Below are positions 17,165 to 24,951 of a stretch of 64,000 nucleotides of DNA, one piece after another. The position numbers and the translations under genes were made by a program. The notes beneath the pieces are model-generated. The model worked only from the letters and a program-made list of their open reading frames with translations, had not been told where the DNA came from and searched no databases. Each line of letters begins with the position of its first letter. Within the stretch, counting starts at the first letter, position 1. Source of the DNA: Curtobacterium sp. ER1/6 (lineage in GTDB: Bacteria; Actinomycetota; Actinomycetes; Actinomycetales; Microbacteriaceae). Location: NCBI RefSeq assembly GCF_001742745.1, contig NZ_MJAK01000001.1, positions 806,001 through 870,000 on the forward strand, written 5' to 3'.

Positions 17165-17797
17165 ATGCCCTCCCTGCTGCACATCGACTCCTCCGCCGAC
17201 CTCACCCACTCGCGCTCCCGCGCGCTGACCGCCGCGTTCGCCGACGCGTGGCGCGCCCGCGGTCCGGAGTACACGGTGGTGCGCCGCGACCTGCACGTCG
17301 ACCAGCTCCCGCACCTGGAGAGCTCCGCGCTGCACTGGGCGGTCGCCGACCGGACCGCAGAGGAACAGGTCGACCCGCAGGCCGACGCACTCCGGCAGGA
17401 GGTCATCGACGAGCTCCTCGCCGCCGACGTCGTCGTGGTCGGCGCGCCGCTGTACAACTACACGGTTCCCTCGACCCTCAAGGCCTGGATCGACCGCGTC
17501 CACGTGCCGGGGGTGCTCGCCGGTGGCGTCCAGCCCCTCGCCGGCCGACCGGTCGTGACGGTGGTCAGCCGCGGCGCGACCTACGACGCCGGCACCCCGA
17601 CCGAGACGTGGGACCACGGCTCCCCCGTGCTGCACCTGATCCTCGGCACCACGCTCGGCATGAAGCTGTACCCGGTCACCGTCAGCGCCACCCTGGCCGA
17701 CCGGATCCCGGACCTCGCGGCCCTCGCCGAGCACGCCTCGGCCGAGTTCGCCGACGCGCGCACGACGCTCGAGCGCCTCGCGACCACGGTCGTCTGA
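17165..17797 (+). CDS. azoR: FMN-dependent NADH-azoreductase
   Basis: The 210-residue flavodoxin-fold protein has the N-terminal flavin loop (LLHIDSSADLTHSRSRAL), the conserved APLYNYTVPSTLKAWIDRV segment near residues 95-113 and the SRGATYD loop of AzoR. The enzyme reduces azo bonds and quinones by two-electron transfer from NADH via FMN, probably for quinone or thiol stress. TAGCGT lies six bases before the ATG. It stands alone and is convergent with the metallo-hydrolase gene. Confidence 0.88.
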   Translation: MPSLLHIDSSADLTHSRSRALTAAFADAWRARGPEYTVVRRDLHVDQLPHLESSALHWAVADRTAEEQVDPQADALRQEVIDELLAADVVVVGAPLYNYTVPSTLKAWIDRVHVPGVLAGGVQPLAGRPVVTVVSRGATYDAGTPTETWDHGSPVLHLILGTTLGMKLYPVTVSATLADRIPDLAALAEHASAEFADARTTLERLATTVV

Positions 17798-17821
17798 CCC
17801 GACGAGCGGCACCGCCCGGCG

Positions 17822-18865
17822 TCAGGCCGGGCGGACCTCGTCACCGCGGCCGAGCAGGTCCACGTGGAAGGCCGTCTGCGTGAGGGCGCTCGCGAGCAGG
17901 AAGCCCGACATCGAGTCGATCCCGCCGCTGAACGGCACGCGGGACGCCACCTCGAACAACGTCGGCGACGACAGGTCGTCGAGCGCACCGGCCACATGAC
18001 AGGTGCGCTCCTCACGGTGCCGGACGAGTGCGCGCACCCGGGTCACGACGTCGCGGAAGCGGTACTCGTGCCCCGGGCAGACCTCGAGGTCGCCGTAGCC
18101 CTCGAGTCGCACGAGCGAGTCGAGGTACTGCCCGAGCGGGTTCGCACCGGTCCGGCCACCCAGACCGATCCCGGAGTTGATCCGCGGCAGCACGTGGTCG
18201 CCGGTGAAGAGCAGACCGTCCTCCACGTCGACGAAGCACAGGTGGCCGGCGGTGTGCCCGGGGGTCCAGAGCGCCCGGAGCCCGCGGCCGGCGACCGGCA
18301 GGAGGTCGCCGTCCTCGACGAGCAGGTCGGCGAGGGGTTCCTCCGTCCGGCCGAGCCCGATGCGCCGCCCGCTCCCCCAGGCGGCGACCACGCCCGCGCG
18401 CAGGTCGTCCGGCAGGCCCCAGGTCGCGATGTCCGCGTCGTTCGCGACGGCGTCGTCGTGCTCGCGGCGCAGGGCCTCGACCTCGAGCCGGTGCATCGCG
18501 ACCCGGGCGCCACTGGCACGCCGGATCGCTGCTGCCGCCCCGAGGTGGTCGGCGTGCAGGTGCGTCACGACCACGAGTCCGATGTCGTCGACCGACCGGC
18601 CGATGTCGCGCAGGCCGGCCCGGAGCACCTCCGGTCCGTCTTCGGACGCCCACCCGGGGTCGATCACCGTGAGCACGCCGTCCGCGCCCTCGACCACGTA
18701 CGCCAGGGTCGCGTCCGCGACGCCGGAGCGGAAGGGCACCGCGATCGTCCAGATGCCGGGCCGGACCTCCTCGACGGGCGGCAGCACGCCGTCGTGGAGC
18801 GCGGCGGCCTGCACGGGACTGATCGGGTCCGGAGCCGGCGCTGCCGGAGGGGGCACGGTCGTCAC
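17822..18865 (-). CDS. MBL-fold metallo-hydrolase
   Basis: GTG at 18865 is chosen because TACGGT lies six bases upstream (18872-18877); the longer open frame beyond it overlaps the ligase promoter and is not conserved-looking. The 347-residue protein has the metallo-beta-lactamase motif THLHADHLG (about residues 105-113), a later TPGHTAGH, and GDHVLP, the metal ligands of this fold, followed by a helical C-terminal extension. Such proteins hydrolyse thioesters, lactones or phosphodiesters. No signal peptide is present. The substrate is not indicated by the neighbours. Confidence 0.85.
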   Translation of the reverse strand: MTTVPPPAAPAPDPISPVQAAALHDGVLPPVEEVRPGIWTIAVPFRSGVADATLAYVVEGADGVLTVIDPGWASEDGPEVLRAGLRDIGRSVDDIGLVVVTHLHADHLGAAAAIRRASGARVAMHRLEVEALRREHDDAVANDADIATWGLPDDLRAGVVAAWGSGRRIGLGRTEEPLADLLVEDGDLLPVAGRGLRALWTPGHTAGHLCFVDVEDGLLFTGDHVLPRINSGIGLGGRTGANPLGQYLDSLVRLEGYGDLEVCPGHEYRFRDVVTRVRALVRHREERTCHVAGALDDLSSPTLFEVASRVPFSGGIDSMSGFLLASALTQTAFHVDLLGRGDEVRPA

Positions 18866-18956
18866 GGCACCACCGTAGCGACCGCCGGTGACGCTGCGCA
18901 GGCGGCACCGCGCCTCCCGGCCCGACCCGGTGGGGACGGCCGAGTAGACAGGACCC

Positions 18957-20000
18957 ATGGAGATCGCACCGATGCTCGCCAAGGCCGTCGCCACCGTCCC
19001 CGATCCCGACAGCGTTCGGGGCGGCCTGCGGTACGAGCCGAAGTGGGACGGCTTCCGCGGCATCGTCACCGTCGACGGCGACGACGTCGAGATCGGCAGC
19101 CGCGGCGCGAAGCCCCTCACCCGGTACTTCCCGGAGCTCGTCGACGCGTTCCGCGAGCAGTTCGGCGGACGCGACCACCCAGTCGTGCTCGACGGCGAGG
19201 TCGTCCTCCGATCCGGCGAGCGCGGCGCCGAGCACCTCGACTGGGAGGCCCTGTCGCAGCGCATCCACCCCGCCGAGTCCCGCATCCGCAAGCTCAGCGT
19301 CGAGACGCCCGCGCAGTTCGTCGCGTTCGACCTGCTCGCCGTCGACGGATCGGAGCTGGTCGACCTGCCCTTCGACGAGCGGCGGCAGCAGCTCGAGACC
19401 CTCGCCGAGGGCATGCGCGCCCCGCTCTTCGTGACGCAGACCACCCTCGACGTCGACCTCGCCCGCGAGTGGCTCACCACCTTCGAGGGCGCCGGCCTGG
19501 ACGGCGTCGTCGCGAAGCCACGCGCGAAGCCCTACGAGCCGAACAAGCGCACGATGCTCAAGGTGAAGCACCACCGCACCGCGGACGTCGTCGCGATCGG
19601 GTACCGCGTGCACAAGAGCGGCTCCGGCGTCGGGTCGCTGCTCGTGGGGCTGTACGACGACGGGGGCGAGCTCCGGCAGGTCGGCGGGGTCTCGGCGTTC
19701 ACGGACAAGCGACGGCGCGAGCTGGTCGAGGAGCTCGACCCCGTCGTGCTCCGGGATGCGGACGGGAGGCCCGTCACCGGTGACGGGGAACGCTCACGGT
19801 TCTCGTCGGGTCGCGACACGTCGTTCGTCCGGCTGGCGCCGGAGCGGGTGCTCGAGGTGCGGTACGACCAGATGGAGGGCGACCGCTTCCGACACACCGT
19901 GCAGTTCGAGCGCTGGCGGCCCGACCGGGACGCCCGATCGTGCGGGTTCGAGCAGCTGGATGTCCCATCTGCGTACGACCTGCGCGACGTGCTCCGCTGA
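18957..20000 (+). CDS. ATP-dependent DNA ligase (LigC-like)
   Basis: The 347-residue protein has the adenylation motif EPKWDGFRG with the nucleophile Lys29, then VLDGEVV, DGVVAKP and MLKVKHHRTADVV (motifs III, IV and V), and a C-terminal OB-fold. Size and order match the short actinobacterial ATP ligases often called LigC, which act in repair beside LigD-type polymerases rather than in replication. A polymerase-domain gene of the LigD type lies 267 bases downstream on the other strand. TAGACA precedes the ATG by six bases. Confidence 0.9.
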   Translation: MEIAPMLAKAVATVPDPDSVRGGLRYEPKWDGFRGIVTVDGDDVEIGSRGAKPLTRYFPELVDAFREQFGGRDHPVVLDGEVVLRSGERGAEHLDWEALSQRIHPAESRIRKLSVETPAQFVAFDLLAVDGSELVDLPFDERRQQLETLAEGMRAPLFVTQTTLDVDLAREWLTTFEGAGLDGVVAKPRAKPYEPNKRTMLKVKHHRTADVVAIGYRVHKSGSGVGSLLVGLYDDGGELRQVGGVSAFTDKRRRELVEELDPVVLRDADGRPVTGDGERSRFSSGRDTSFVRLAPERVLEVRYDQMEGDRFRHTVQFERWRPDRDARSCGFEQLDVPSAYDLRDVLR

Positions 20001-20003
20001 CGG

Positions 20004-20055
20004 TTGCACCGTTCACCTGTCGACCAATATGCTCACAGTAGTTAGGCTAACTAGC
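20004..20055 (+). promoter_or_regulatory. Promoter with DtxR/IdeR-like iron box
   Basis: TTGCAC (20004-20009) and TATGCT (20028-20033) are 18 bases apart, an excellent -35/-10 pair. Overlapping the expected start point is AGTAGTTAGGCTAACTAGC (20037-20055), whose 11-base core GTTAGGCTAAC matches the centre of the DtxR/IdeR operator consensus TWAGGTTAGSCTAACCTWA. Repression by iron-loaded DtxR/IdeR is predicted. Confidence 0.55.
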
Positions 20056-20100
20056 GACATCGAGGACGCGGCCTTCGGGTGCGGGGAACGGGAGCGGGAC

Positions 20101-20244
20101 ATGATCATCGACGGCATCAGCGACGCACACCGCGGCACCTGGTCCCGCCTCACCCGCCTGCACACGGCGAGCGTGACCCTCCCGATGCACACCTCGCGCG
20201 TGGCCGAGACCGACCGGCGCAGCGAGGACCTCACCGCGGCCTGA
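20101..20244 (+). CDS. 47-residue ORF behind the iron-box promoter
   Basis: The ATG at 20101 has a strong purine-rich site just upstream (GGGAGCGGGAC) and lies about 60 bases after the predicted transcription start. The peptide is MIIDGISDAHRGTWSRLTRL followed by a Thr/Ser/His-rich half ending in DLTAA. It has no signal peptide, membrane span or metal-binding cysteines, and I do not recognise a family. It is a single-gene unit, since the next gene is convergent and begins 22 bases after its stop. Regulation by iron is inferred from the promoter. It could be a small regulatory protein or a relic, but promoter and ribosome site argue for expression. Confidence 0.5.
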   Translation: MIIDGISDAHRGTWSRLTRLHTASVTLPMHTSRVAETDRRSEDLTAA

Positions 20245-20266
20245 CGGCTCAGGCGGGCGGGCGCGC

Positions 20267-21286
20267 TCAGGCCTTCTTGGCCCGTGACGGCTGCACGCGG
20301 GGCGGCTCCCCCGGCATCTTCGGGAAGTCGGGCGGGAACGGCAGCTCACCGAGGCCGTCGCCGAGGTCGCGCTCCCACCACGCGAGCAGCGGCGCGATGT
20401 CCCCGGGCTCGTCGTGCATCGTCTCCCAGGGGTCTCCGGTCGCCGCGAGGCGTTCCGGGACCGACCGGATCGTGAAGGTGGTCGGGTCAGCGGTGTCCAG
20501 TTCGTCCCACGTGATCGGCGTCGAGACGCTGGCGTGGGCGAGCGCACGCGGGCTGTACGCGCCCGCCATCGTCCGGTCGCGGTTCGCCTGGTTGAAGTCG
20601 ACGAAGACGCGCTGGCCGCGCTCCTCCTTCCACCACGCCGTCGTCACCTGGTCGGGCATGCGCCGCTCGAGCTCGCGGGCGGCGGCGATCACGGCGTGCC
20701 GGACGTCGAGGAACTCGTGCTCCGGCTCGATCGGCGCGAACACGTGCAGCCCGCGGTTGCCGCTCGTCTTGATCCACGCCGACAGGCCGACGTCGGCGAG
20801 AACCCGGCGGAGCTCGTGCGCGACCGGCACCGTGTCGTGGAAGTCGGTGCCCGGCTGCGGGTCGAGGTCGATGCGGAGCTGGTCCGGGTGGTCGGGGTCA
20901 CCGGCACGGCTGGCCCACGGGTGGAAGACGACGGTGTTCATCTGCGCCGCCCACACGGCGACCGCGGGCTCGTCGATCACCAGCTGCGGGTGCGAACGGG
21001 CGCTCGGGTACGTCACCACGACGTCGCGGACGTAGTCGGGCGCACCCTTCGGCGGGTTCTTCGAGAAGAACGAGTCGCCGTCGATCCCGGCGCCGTAGCG
21101 CTGCAGGGAGATCGGGCGGTCGCCGTTGGCCCGGACGAACGCGTCCCCGACGGTCACGAGGTACTGCGCGAGTTCGAGCTTCGTGATCCCGGGCTCCGGG
21201 AAGAGCACCCGCGACGGGCTGCTGATCCGGACCTCCCGGTCGCCGTGCGGCCCCGGGACCGTCAGCGTCGTCGCCTCGCTCGCCAT
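20267..21286 (-). CDS. LigD-type polymerase/primase domain protein (NHEJ polymerase)
   Basis: The 339-residue protein is a stand-alone archaeo-eukaryotic primase-type polymerase domain. It carries YGAGIDGDSFFSKNPP, then RIDLDPQPGTDF (the catalytic Asp-x-Asp pair), TSGNRGLHVFAPI and KEERGQRVFVDFNQANRDRTMAGAYSPR, all LigD polymerase signatures. It adds ribo- or deoxynucleotides at broken DNA ends. The nearby ATP ligase could supply the sealing step; no Ku gene is in the window. ATG 21286 is preceded by TATCGT seven bases upstream, so leaderless expression is likely. Upstream lies a C-rich tandem repeat. Confidence 0.9.
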   Translation of the reverse strand: MASEATTLTVPGPHGDREVRISSPSRVLFPEPGITKLELAQYLVTVGDAFVRANGDRPISLQRYGAGIDGDSFFSKNPPKGAPDYVRDVVVTYPSARSHPQLVIDEPAVAVWAAQMNTVVFHPWASRAGDPDHPDQLRIDLDPQPGTDFHDTVPVAHELRRVLADVGLSAWIKTSGNRGLHVFAPIEPEHEFLDVRHAVIAAARELERRMPDQVTTAWWKEERGQRVFVDFNQANRDRTMAGAYSPRALAHASVSTPITWDELDTADPTTFTIRSVPERLAATGDPWETMHDEPGDIAPLLAWWERDLGDGLGELPFPPDFPKMPGEPPRVQPSRAKKA

Positions 21287-21330
21287 GCAGCGGACGATAC
21301 ACGCCGGCGCCCTCCCCCGCCCCCTGCGCC

Positions 21331-21370
21331 TTCCCCCGCCTTCCCCCGCCTTCCCCCGCCCTCCCCCGCC
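21331..21370. repeat. Short tandem repeat, 10-bp unit x4
   Basis: TTCCCCCGCC is repeated three times, followed by CTCCCCCGCC; a related decamer lies at 21311. On the minus strand this is a G-run array (GGCGGGGGAA) about 45 bases upstream of the polymerase start. Confidence 0.8.
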
Positions 21371-21506
21371 GAGCGGGCCACATCCGTCACGCTCACCGCC
21401 GCCGACCGACGGATCACGCCCGGTCGGCGCACCACGGACGGCGCGTCCTGCCCGCTCGGCGACGGCTGTGGAACGGCGAGCGAGCGCAACCGTGCACGAT
21501 GGAGGA

Positions 21507-22343
21507 GTGACGGCGTACCTCGGGGTGGACCTGGCGTGGGGCCTCGGCTCAGAACGGAAGCCCGCGAACGAGACCGGTCTCGTCGCGATGGACGCTGACG
21601 GAGCGATCACGGACGCCGGGTGGGCCCGCGGGGTCGACGCCGTCACCGACTGGATCGCGGAGCACCTCGGGCCGCGGACCCTGGTTGCCGTCGACGCGTC
21701 CCTCGTGGTGACGAACCCGACCGGGATCCGCGAGGCCGAGCGGCAGGTCGGGCAGCGCTACGGCCGGTGGAAGGTCGCGGCGAACCCGACGAACCTCGCG
21801 TCCGCAGCGAGCGCCGGCGCCCGGCTGCTCGACCGGCTGACGGACCTCGGCGTCGGGTACGTGTCGGACACCGCGGGAATGCACGCGCGGACCGGCCCGG
21901 CCGCGTTCGAGTGCTACCCGTACACGACGCTCGTCGGCGTCGAGGAGCTCGGCTACGACGTGGAGCGACCCCGCTACAAGCGCCTCGACCCGAAGGTGCC
22001 CGCCGCGGAGGCCCGAGCAGCGCGCGCCGCGGCCTTCGACGACCTCGTGCACCGGCTCCGGACGACGCCGCTCGACCCGCCGCTGTCGCTCGACTCCCAC
22101 CCGCTCACCGCCGAGCTCGCCGACCCTTCGGTGCTGCACGGGCCGACGCACAAGCACCGGGAGGACCTGCTCGACGGCGCCCTGTGCGCGTGGACCGCCG
22201 CGTTCTGGGAGCGGCACGGCGACCGACGGGTGCAGGTGCTGGGAGGTGATCCGGCCCTCCCGTCCGACCCGGTCGACGACGCGGGCCGGAAGCCCGTCGT
22301 GGTGGCACCCGCCCGCCCGTCCCAGCGGCGACCCGCTGAGTAG
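21507..22343 (+). CDS. DUF429 family protein (RNase H-like fold)
   Basis: GTG at 21507 follows GGAGGA directly and CACGAT by six bases; the longer upstream frame crosses the polymerase promoter. The 278-residue protein begins YLGVDLAWG, has LVAVDASLVVTNPTGIREAERQVG near residues 60-80, ECYPYTTLVG near 135, and HKHREDLLDGALCAWTA near the C-terminus. These Asp/Glu positions are typical of DUF429, a predicted nuclease-like family of the RNase H/actin fold. Function is not known. The gene leads a three-gene run on the plus strand. Confidence 0.8.
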   Translation: MTAYLGVDLAWGLGSERKPANETGLVAMDADGAITDAGWARGVDAVTDWIAEHLGPRTLVAVDASLVVTNPTGIREAERQVGQRYGRWKVAANPTNLASAASAGARLLDRLTDLGVGYVSDTAGMHARTGPAAFECYPYTTLVGVEELGYDVERPRYKRLDPKVPAAEARAARAAAFDDLVHRLRTTPLDPPLSLDSHPLTAELADPSVLHGPTHKHREDLLDGALCAWTAAFWERHGDRRVQVLGGDPALPSDPVDDAGRKPVVVAPARPSQRRPAE

Positions 22344-22352
22344 GCTGACGAC

Positions 22353-23555
22353 GTGAGCACCACCCCTGAACCCCTGCGCATCGGGCTGGTGTCGCTGCAC
22401 ACCTCCCCCGGCGACGAACCCGGCTCCGGCGAGGTCGGCGGCATGAACGTCGTCGTCCGTCACCAGGCCGAGGCACTCGCGGACCGCGGACACCACGTCG
22501 AGATCATCACGCGGCGCTCCGACCCGACGCAGCCGGACAGCGTGTCGCTCGTGCCCGGCGTCTGCCTGCGGTTCCTGTCCGCCGGCCCCGCGCAGCCCGT
22601 GCCGAAGGGCGAGCACGACGCGTTCATCGAGCCGTTCCGCCGCGGGCTCGAGGCACTGGGACCCTACGACGTGCTGCACTCGCACCACTGGTTCTCCGGC
22701 GCGGCCGCACTGCCGGTCGCCCGCGAGCGCGGCGTCCCGCACGTACAGTCCTTCCACTCGATCGCCGCCGACTCGGACACCCCGCTGTCCGAGGGCGAGC
22801 GCCCGGAGTCGGCCGGCCGGCCCGCCGGCGAACGGCTGCTGGCGCAGGAGTCCGACGCGGTCGTCGTGGTCTCGGCGGCCGAGGCGTCGACCGTCCGGGA
22901 CCGCCTCGGCGGCCGCGACGACCGGGTCTGGATCGTCCCGCCGGGCGTCGACGGGTCCGTCTTCCGACCGGCGGCCGTCGGCGCGCGTCGTGCTGCCTCG
23001 CCGTACGTCGTCGCCGCGGCGCGCGTGCAGCCGCTGAAGGGCCTGGACCTCGCCATCGAGGCGGTCGCGGGCATCAGCCGGGAGGCACGCCCCACCCTCG
23101 TCATCGCGGGCGACGCCTCGAGCGAGGCGGGCGACCACGTGGCGGAGCTGCGTCGGCTCGCCGCCGCGCACGGCATCGCCGACCGCGTCACCTTCATCGG
23201 TCCGCAGTCGCGGGCCGACCTGGCGTTCCTGTTCCGGGGCGCGGCAGCCGTGCTCGTGCCGTCGCACTCCGAGACGTACGGCCTCGTGGCGCTGGAGGGT
23301 TCCGCTTCCGGCGTGCCCGTCGTCGCCGCGGCCGCCGGCGGGCTGCGCGAGGCCGTGGTCGACGGCGAGACCGGGGTGGTGCTCGAGTCGCGCGACCCGG
23401 CCGTGTGGGCAGCCGAGATCGAGCGCATCCTGACGGACACCGACTACGCCGCCGGCCTCGCCGCGGCCGGGCGGGAGCACGCCGAGCGCCTGAGCTGGGA
23501 GCAGTCGGCGGCCGGGCTCGAGGACGTCTACCGCCGGGTGCTCGGGCGGGCCTGA
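22353..23555 (+). CDS. GT4-family glycosyltransferase, MshA-like
   Basis: The 400-residue GT-B protein opens with IGLVSLHTSPGDEPGSG and VGGMNVVVRHQAEAL, very like the donor/acceptor loop of MshA, the first enzyme of mycothiol synthesis (UDP-GlcNAc to inositol phosphate). The C-terminal half has ARVQPLKGLD and SHSETYGLVALE, the E-x7-E motif of retaining GT4 enzymes. TAGGCT lies six bases before the GTG at 22353 and the gene begins ten bases after the DUF429 stop. MshA identity is plausible but not proven; another GT4 acting on inositol or lipid is possible. Confidence 0.8.
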   Translation: MSTTPEPLRIGLVSLHTSPGDEPGSGEVGGMNVVVRHQAEALADRGHHVEIITRRSDPTQPDSVSLVPGVCLRFLSAGPAQPVPKGEHDAFIEPFRRGLEALGPYDVLHSHHWFSGAAALPVARERGVPHVQSFHSIAADSDTPLSEGERPESAGRPAGERLLAQESDAVVVVSAAEASTVRDRLGGRDDRVWIVPPGVDGSVFRPAAVGARRAASPYVVAAARVQPLKGLDLAIEAVAGISREARPTLVIAGDASSEAGDHVAELRRLAAAHGIADRVTFIGPQSRADLAFLFRGAAAVLVPSHSETYGLVALEGSASGVPVVAAAAGGLREAVVDGETGVVLESRDPAVWAAEIERILTDTDYAAGLAAAGREHAERLSWEQSAAGLEDVYRRVLGRA

Positions 23556-24190
23556 TGGCCGACGGGAGCCCGTCGACGGCGGACGGTCGGTTCGACGGGT
23601 TCTGGGCGGCGCTCGACGCGGTGCCGGTGGCCGACGACGCCGAGGCGCTCTACGACCCCGGCACCCCGGACGGTCGGCTCCGTCGCGCGAACCTCGCGGC
23701 CTACCTCGAGCACGTCGGGACCACGGCGGACACGCTGCTCGTCGCCGAGGCCCCCGGCTGGCGTGGGATGACGAACACGGGCGTCCCGTTCACGAGCATG
23801 CGGGAGCTCGACGCGCTCGGGTTCCCGGTGCAGGCCCCGCCCGCGCCGACGGCTCCGTGGGAGGCGTCCTCGCGCGTCGTGCACGCCGCACTGTCGGACT
23901 GGTCGGGGCCGCTCCCCCTGGCGTGGGCGATCTTCCCGCACCACCCGTTCGTCGCGCCGGACCGGCTGACGAACCGGACGCCGCGGCCGGCCGAGGTCCG
24001 CGACGGCGCGCCGGTCGCGCTCGCGCTGCTGCGGACGCTCGAGGCCGACCGCGCCGTCCGCGTGGTCGCCGTCGGGCGGAAGGCGCAGGGGGCGCTCGCG
24101 CTGGCCGGCATCGAGGCCGAGGCCGTGCGGCACCCCGCACAGGGCGGCGCCGCGCAGTTCACCGAGCAGGTGCGGGCGCTGCGGCGGTAG
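23555..24190 (+). CDS. Uracil-DNA glycosylase superfamily protein
   Basis: The ATG at 23555 overlaps the glycosyltransferase stop (TGATG), so translation is coupled. The 211-residue protein has LLVAEAPGWRGMTNTGVPFTS near residues 50-70, resembling the water-activating loop of UDG families 4/5, an AIFPHHPF segment, a VVAVGRKAQGAL strand-helix and RHPAQGGAAQF near the end where the family has its HP motif. A uracil- or damaged-base-binding role is inferred; the key active-site residues are not the canonical ones. Confidence 0.7.
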   Translation: MADGSPSTADGRFDGFWAALDAVPVADDAEALYDPGTPDGRLRRANLAAYLEHVGTTADTLLVAEAPGWRGMTNTGVPFTSMRELDALGFPVQAPPAPTAPWEASSRVVHAALSDWSGPLPLAWAIFPHHPFVAPDRLTNRTPRPAEVRDGAPVALALLRTLEADRAVRVVAVGRKAQGALALAGIEAEAVRHPAQGGAAQFTEQVRALRR

Positions 24191-24255
24191 CGGGCGCGGT
24201 CGCGGGCGCGGCGGGCTCGCGCCGGCCGTTCTGCGGCGCGGTCGCACACGACCTG

Positions 24256-24363
24256 CGACATCGCACGCGTCGTTCGACGAGCGCGATGTCGGACGATGCG
24301 CCGGCATCCGGTGCGGACGCACGGAGCGACATCACCCGTGTCGATCGACGCGTGGAACGTCGC
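24256..24363. repeat. Two degenerate copies of the GACATCG palindrome
   Basis: 24256-24291 has 17-base arms (CGACATCGCACGCGTCG on the left) matching at 15 of 17 around TT. 24326-24363 has 20-base arms matching at 15 of 20 with the centre GTGTCGATCGACGC. Both resemble the perfect palindrome at 4054-4095. They lie in the gap between the convergent glycosylase-like and acidic-protein genes; nothing else is seen in 24191-24399. Confidence 0.6.
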
Positions 24364-24399
24364 AACCCCGCCGCCGACGACGACCGGGACACGGGCCGG

Positions 24400-24828
24400 T
24401 CAGGCGGACTGCACCTCGACGCCCTTCGCGGCGAGCCGATCGGCGACGTGCGCGGGCAGCGGTGCCGCGGCGTAGACGGTGGCCAGGGCCGGGAGGTCGA
24501 GCAGGTCGTCCCAGTTCTGCGGGTCGTACCGGTCGTCGGAGCCGTCCCAGCCGGGGTGCACGTCCTGCAGGACCTCGAGGTCGGTGTCGACGGTCAGCTC
24601 GGTCACCAGGGCCAGGTGCGACGGCAGGAGGTCGAGCTCGTCGTAGTACTGGCGCGCGCGGTCGTCCTGGCCCTCGACGTCCAGGTCCTCGCCGGTGTCC
24701 TCGTCCTCGTCGGGGGCGTACGGCTCGAGCACGTCGAGGTCGTAGCAGAGGACGTCGAGCACCAGCAGCTTCGCGTTGAAGTCGGCGAACTCGACGGGTT
24801 CTTCAGTGGTGTCGGAATCGTCGTACAT
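24400..24828 (-). CDS. Acidic cytoplasmic protein of unknown function (DUF6892-like start)
   Basis: The 142-residue protein is very acidic, with DEDEDTGEDLDVEGQDD in its middle. It begins with FADFNAKLLVLDVLCYDLDVLEPY, which recalls the start of DUF6892 proteins (memory only, not searched). It has no signal peptide or membrane span. TACGCT lies seven bases before the ATG. It is divergent from an amino-acid permease. No function is proposed. Confidence 0.7.
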   Translation of the reverse strand: MYDDSDTTEEPVEFADFNAKLLVLDVLCYDLDVLEPYAPDEDEDTGEDLDVEGQDDRARQYYDELDLLPSHLALVTELTVDTDLEVLQDVHPGWDGSDDRYDPQNWDDLLDLPALATVYAAAPLPAHVADRLAAKGVEVQSA

Positions 24829-24951
24829 GGCTCGGAGCGTAGCCACCGCCCCCTCGGAAGCGCTCGGCTGCCGCGCTACGGGCGTGTTGCGACCTCCGGG
24901 GAGGAGTCTGAGGAAGTTGACAGCGAGCCTCGAACCGGGAAAGGGTGACGC

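Noticed and set aside
15410..17812. 800-codon open frame opposite the third surface protein
   Set aside because: Antisense to a clear signal-peptide/LAXTG protein and to azoR; low-complexity Arg/Gly product.
21331..21370. Possible CRISPR array
   Set aside because: Units are 10 bp and contiguous with no spacers, and there are no cas genes; it is a simple tandem repeat.
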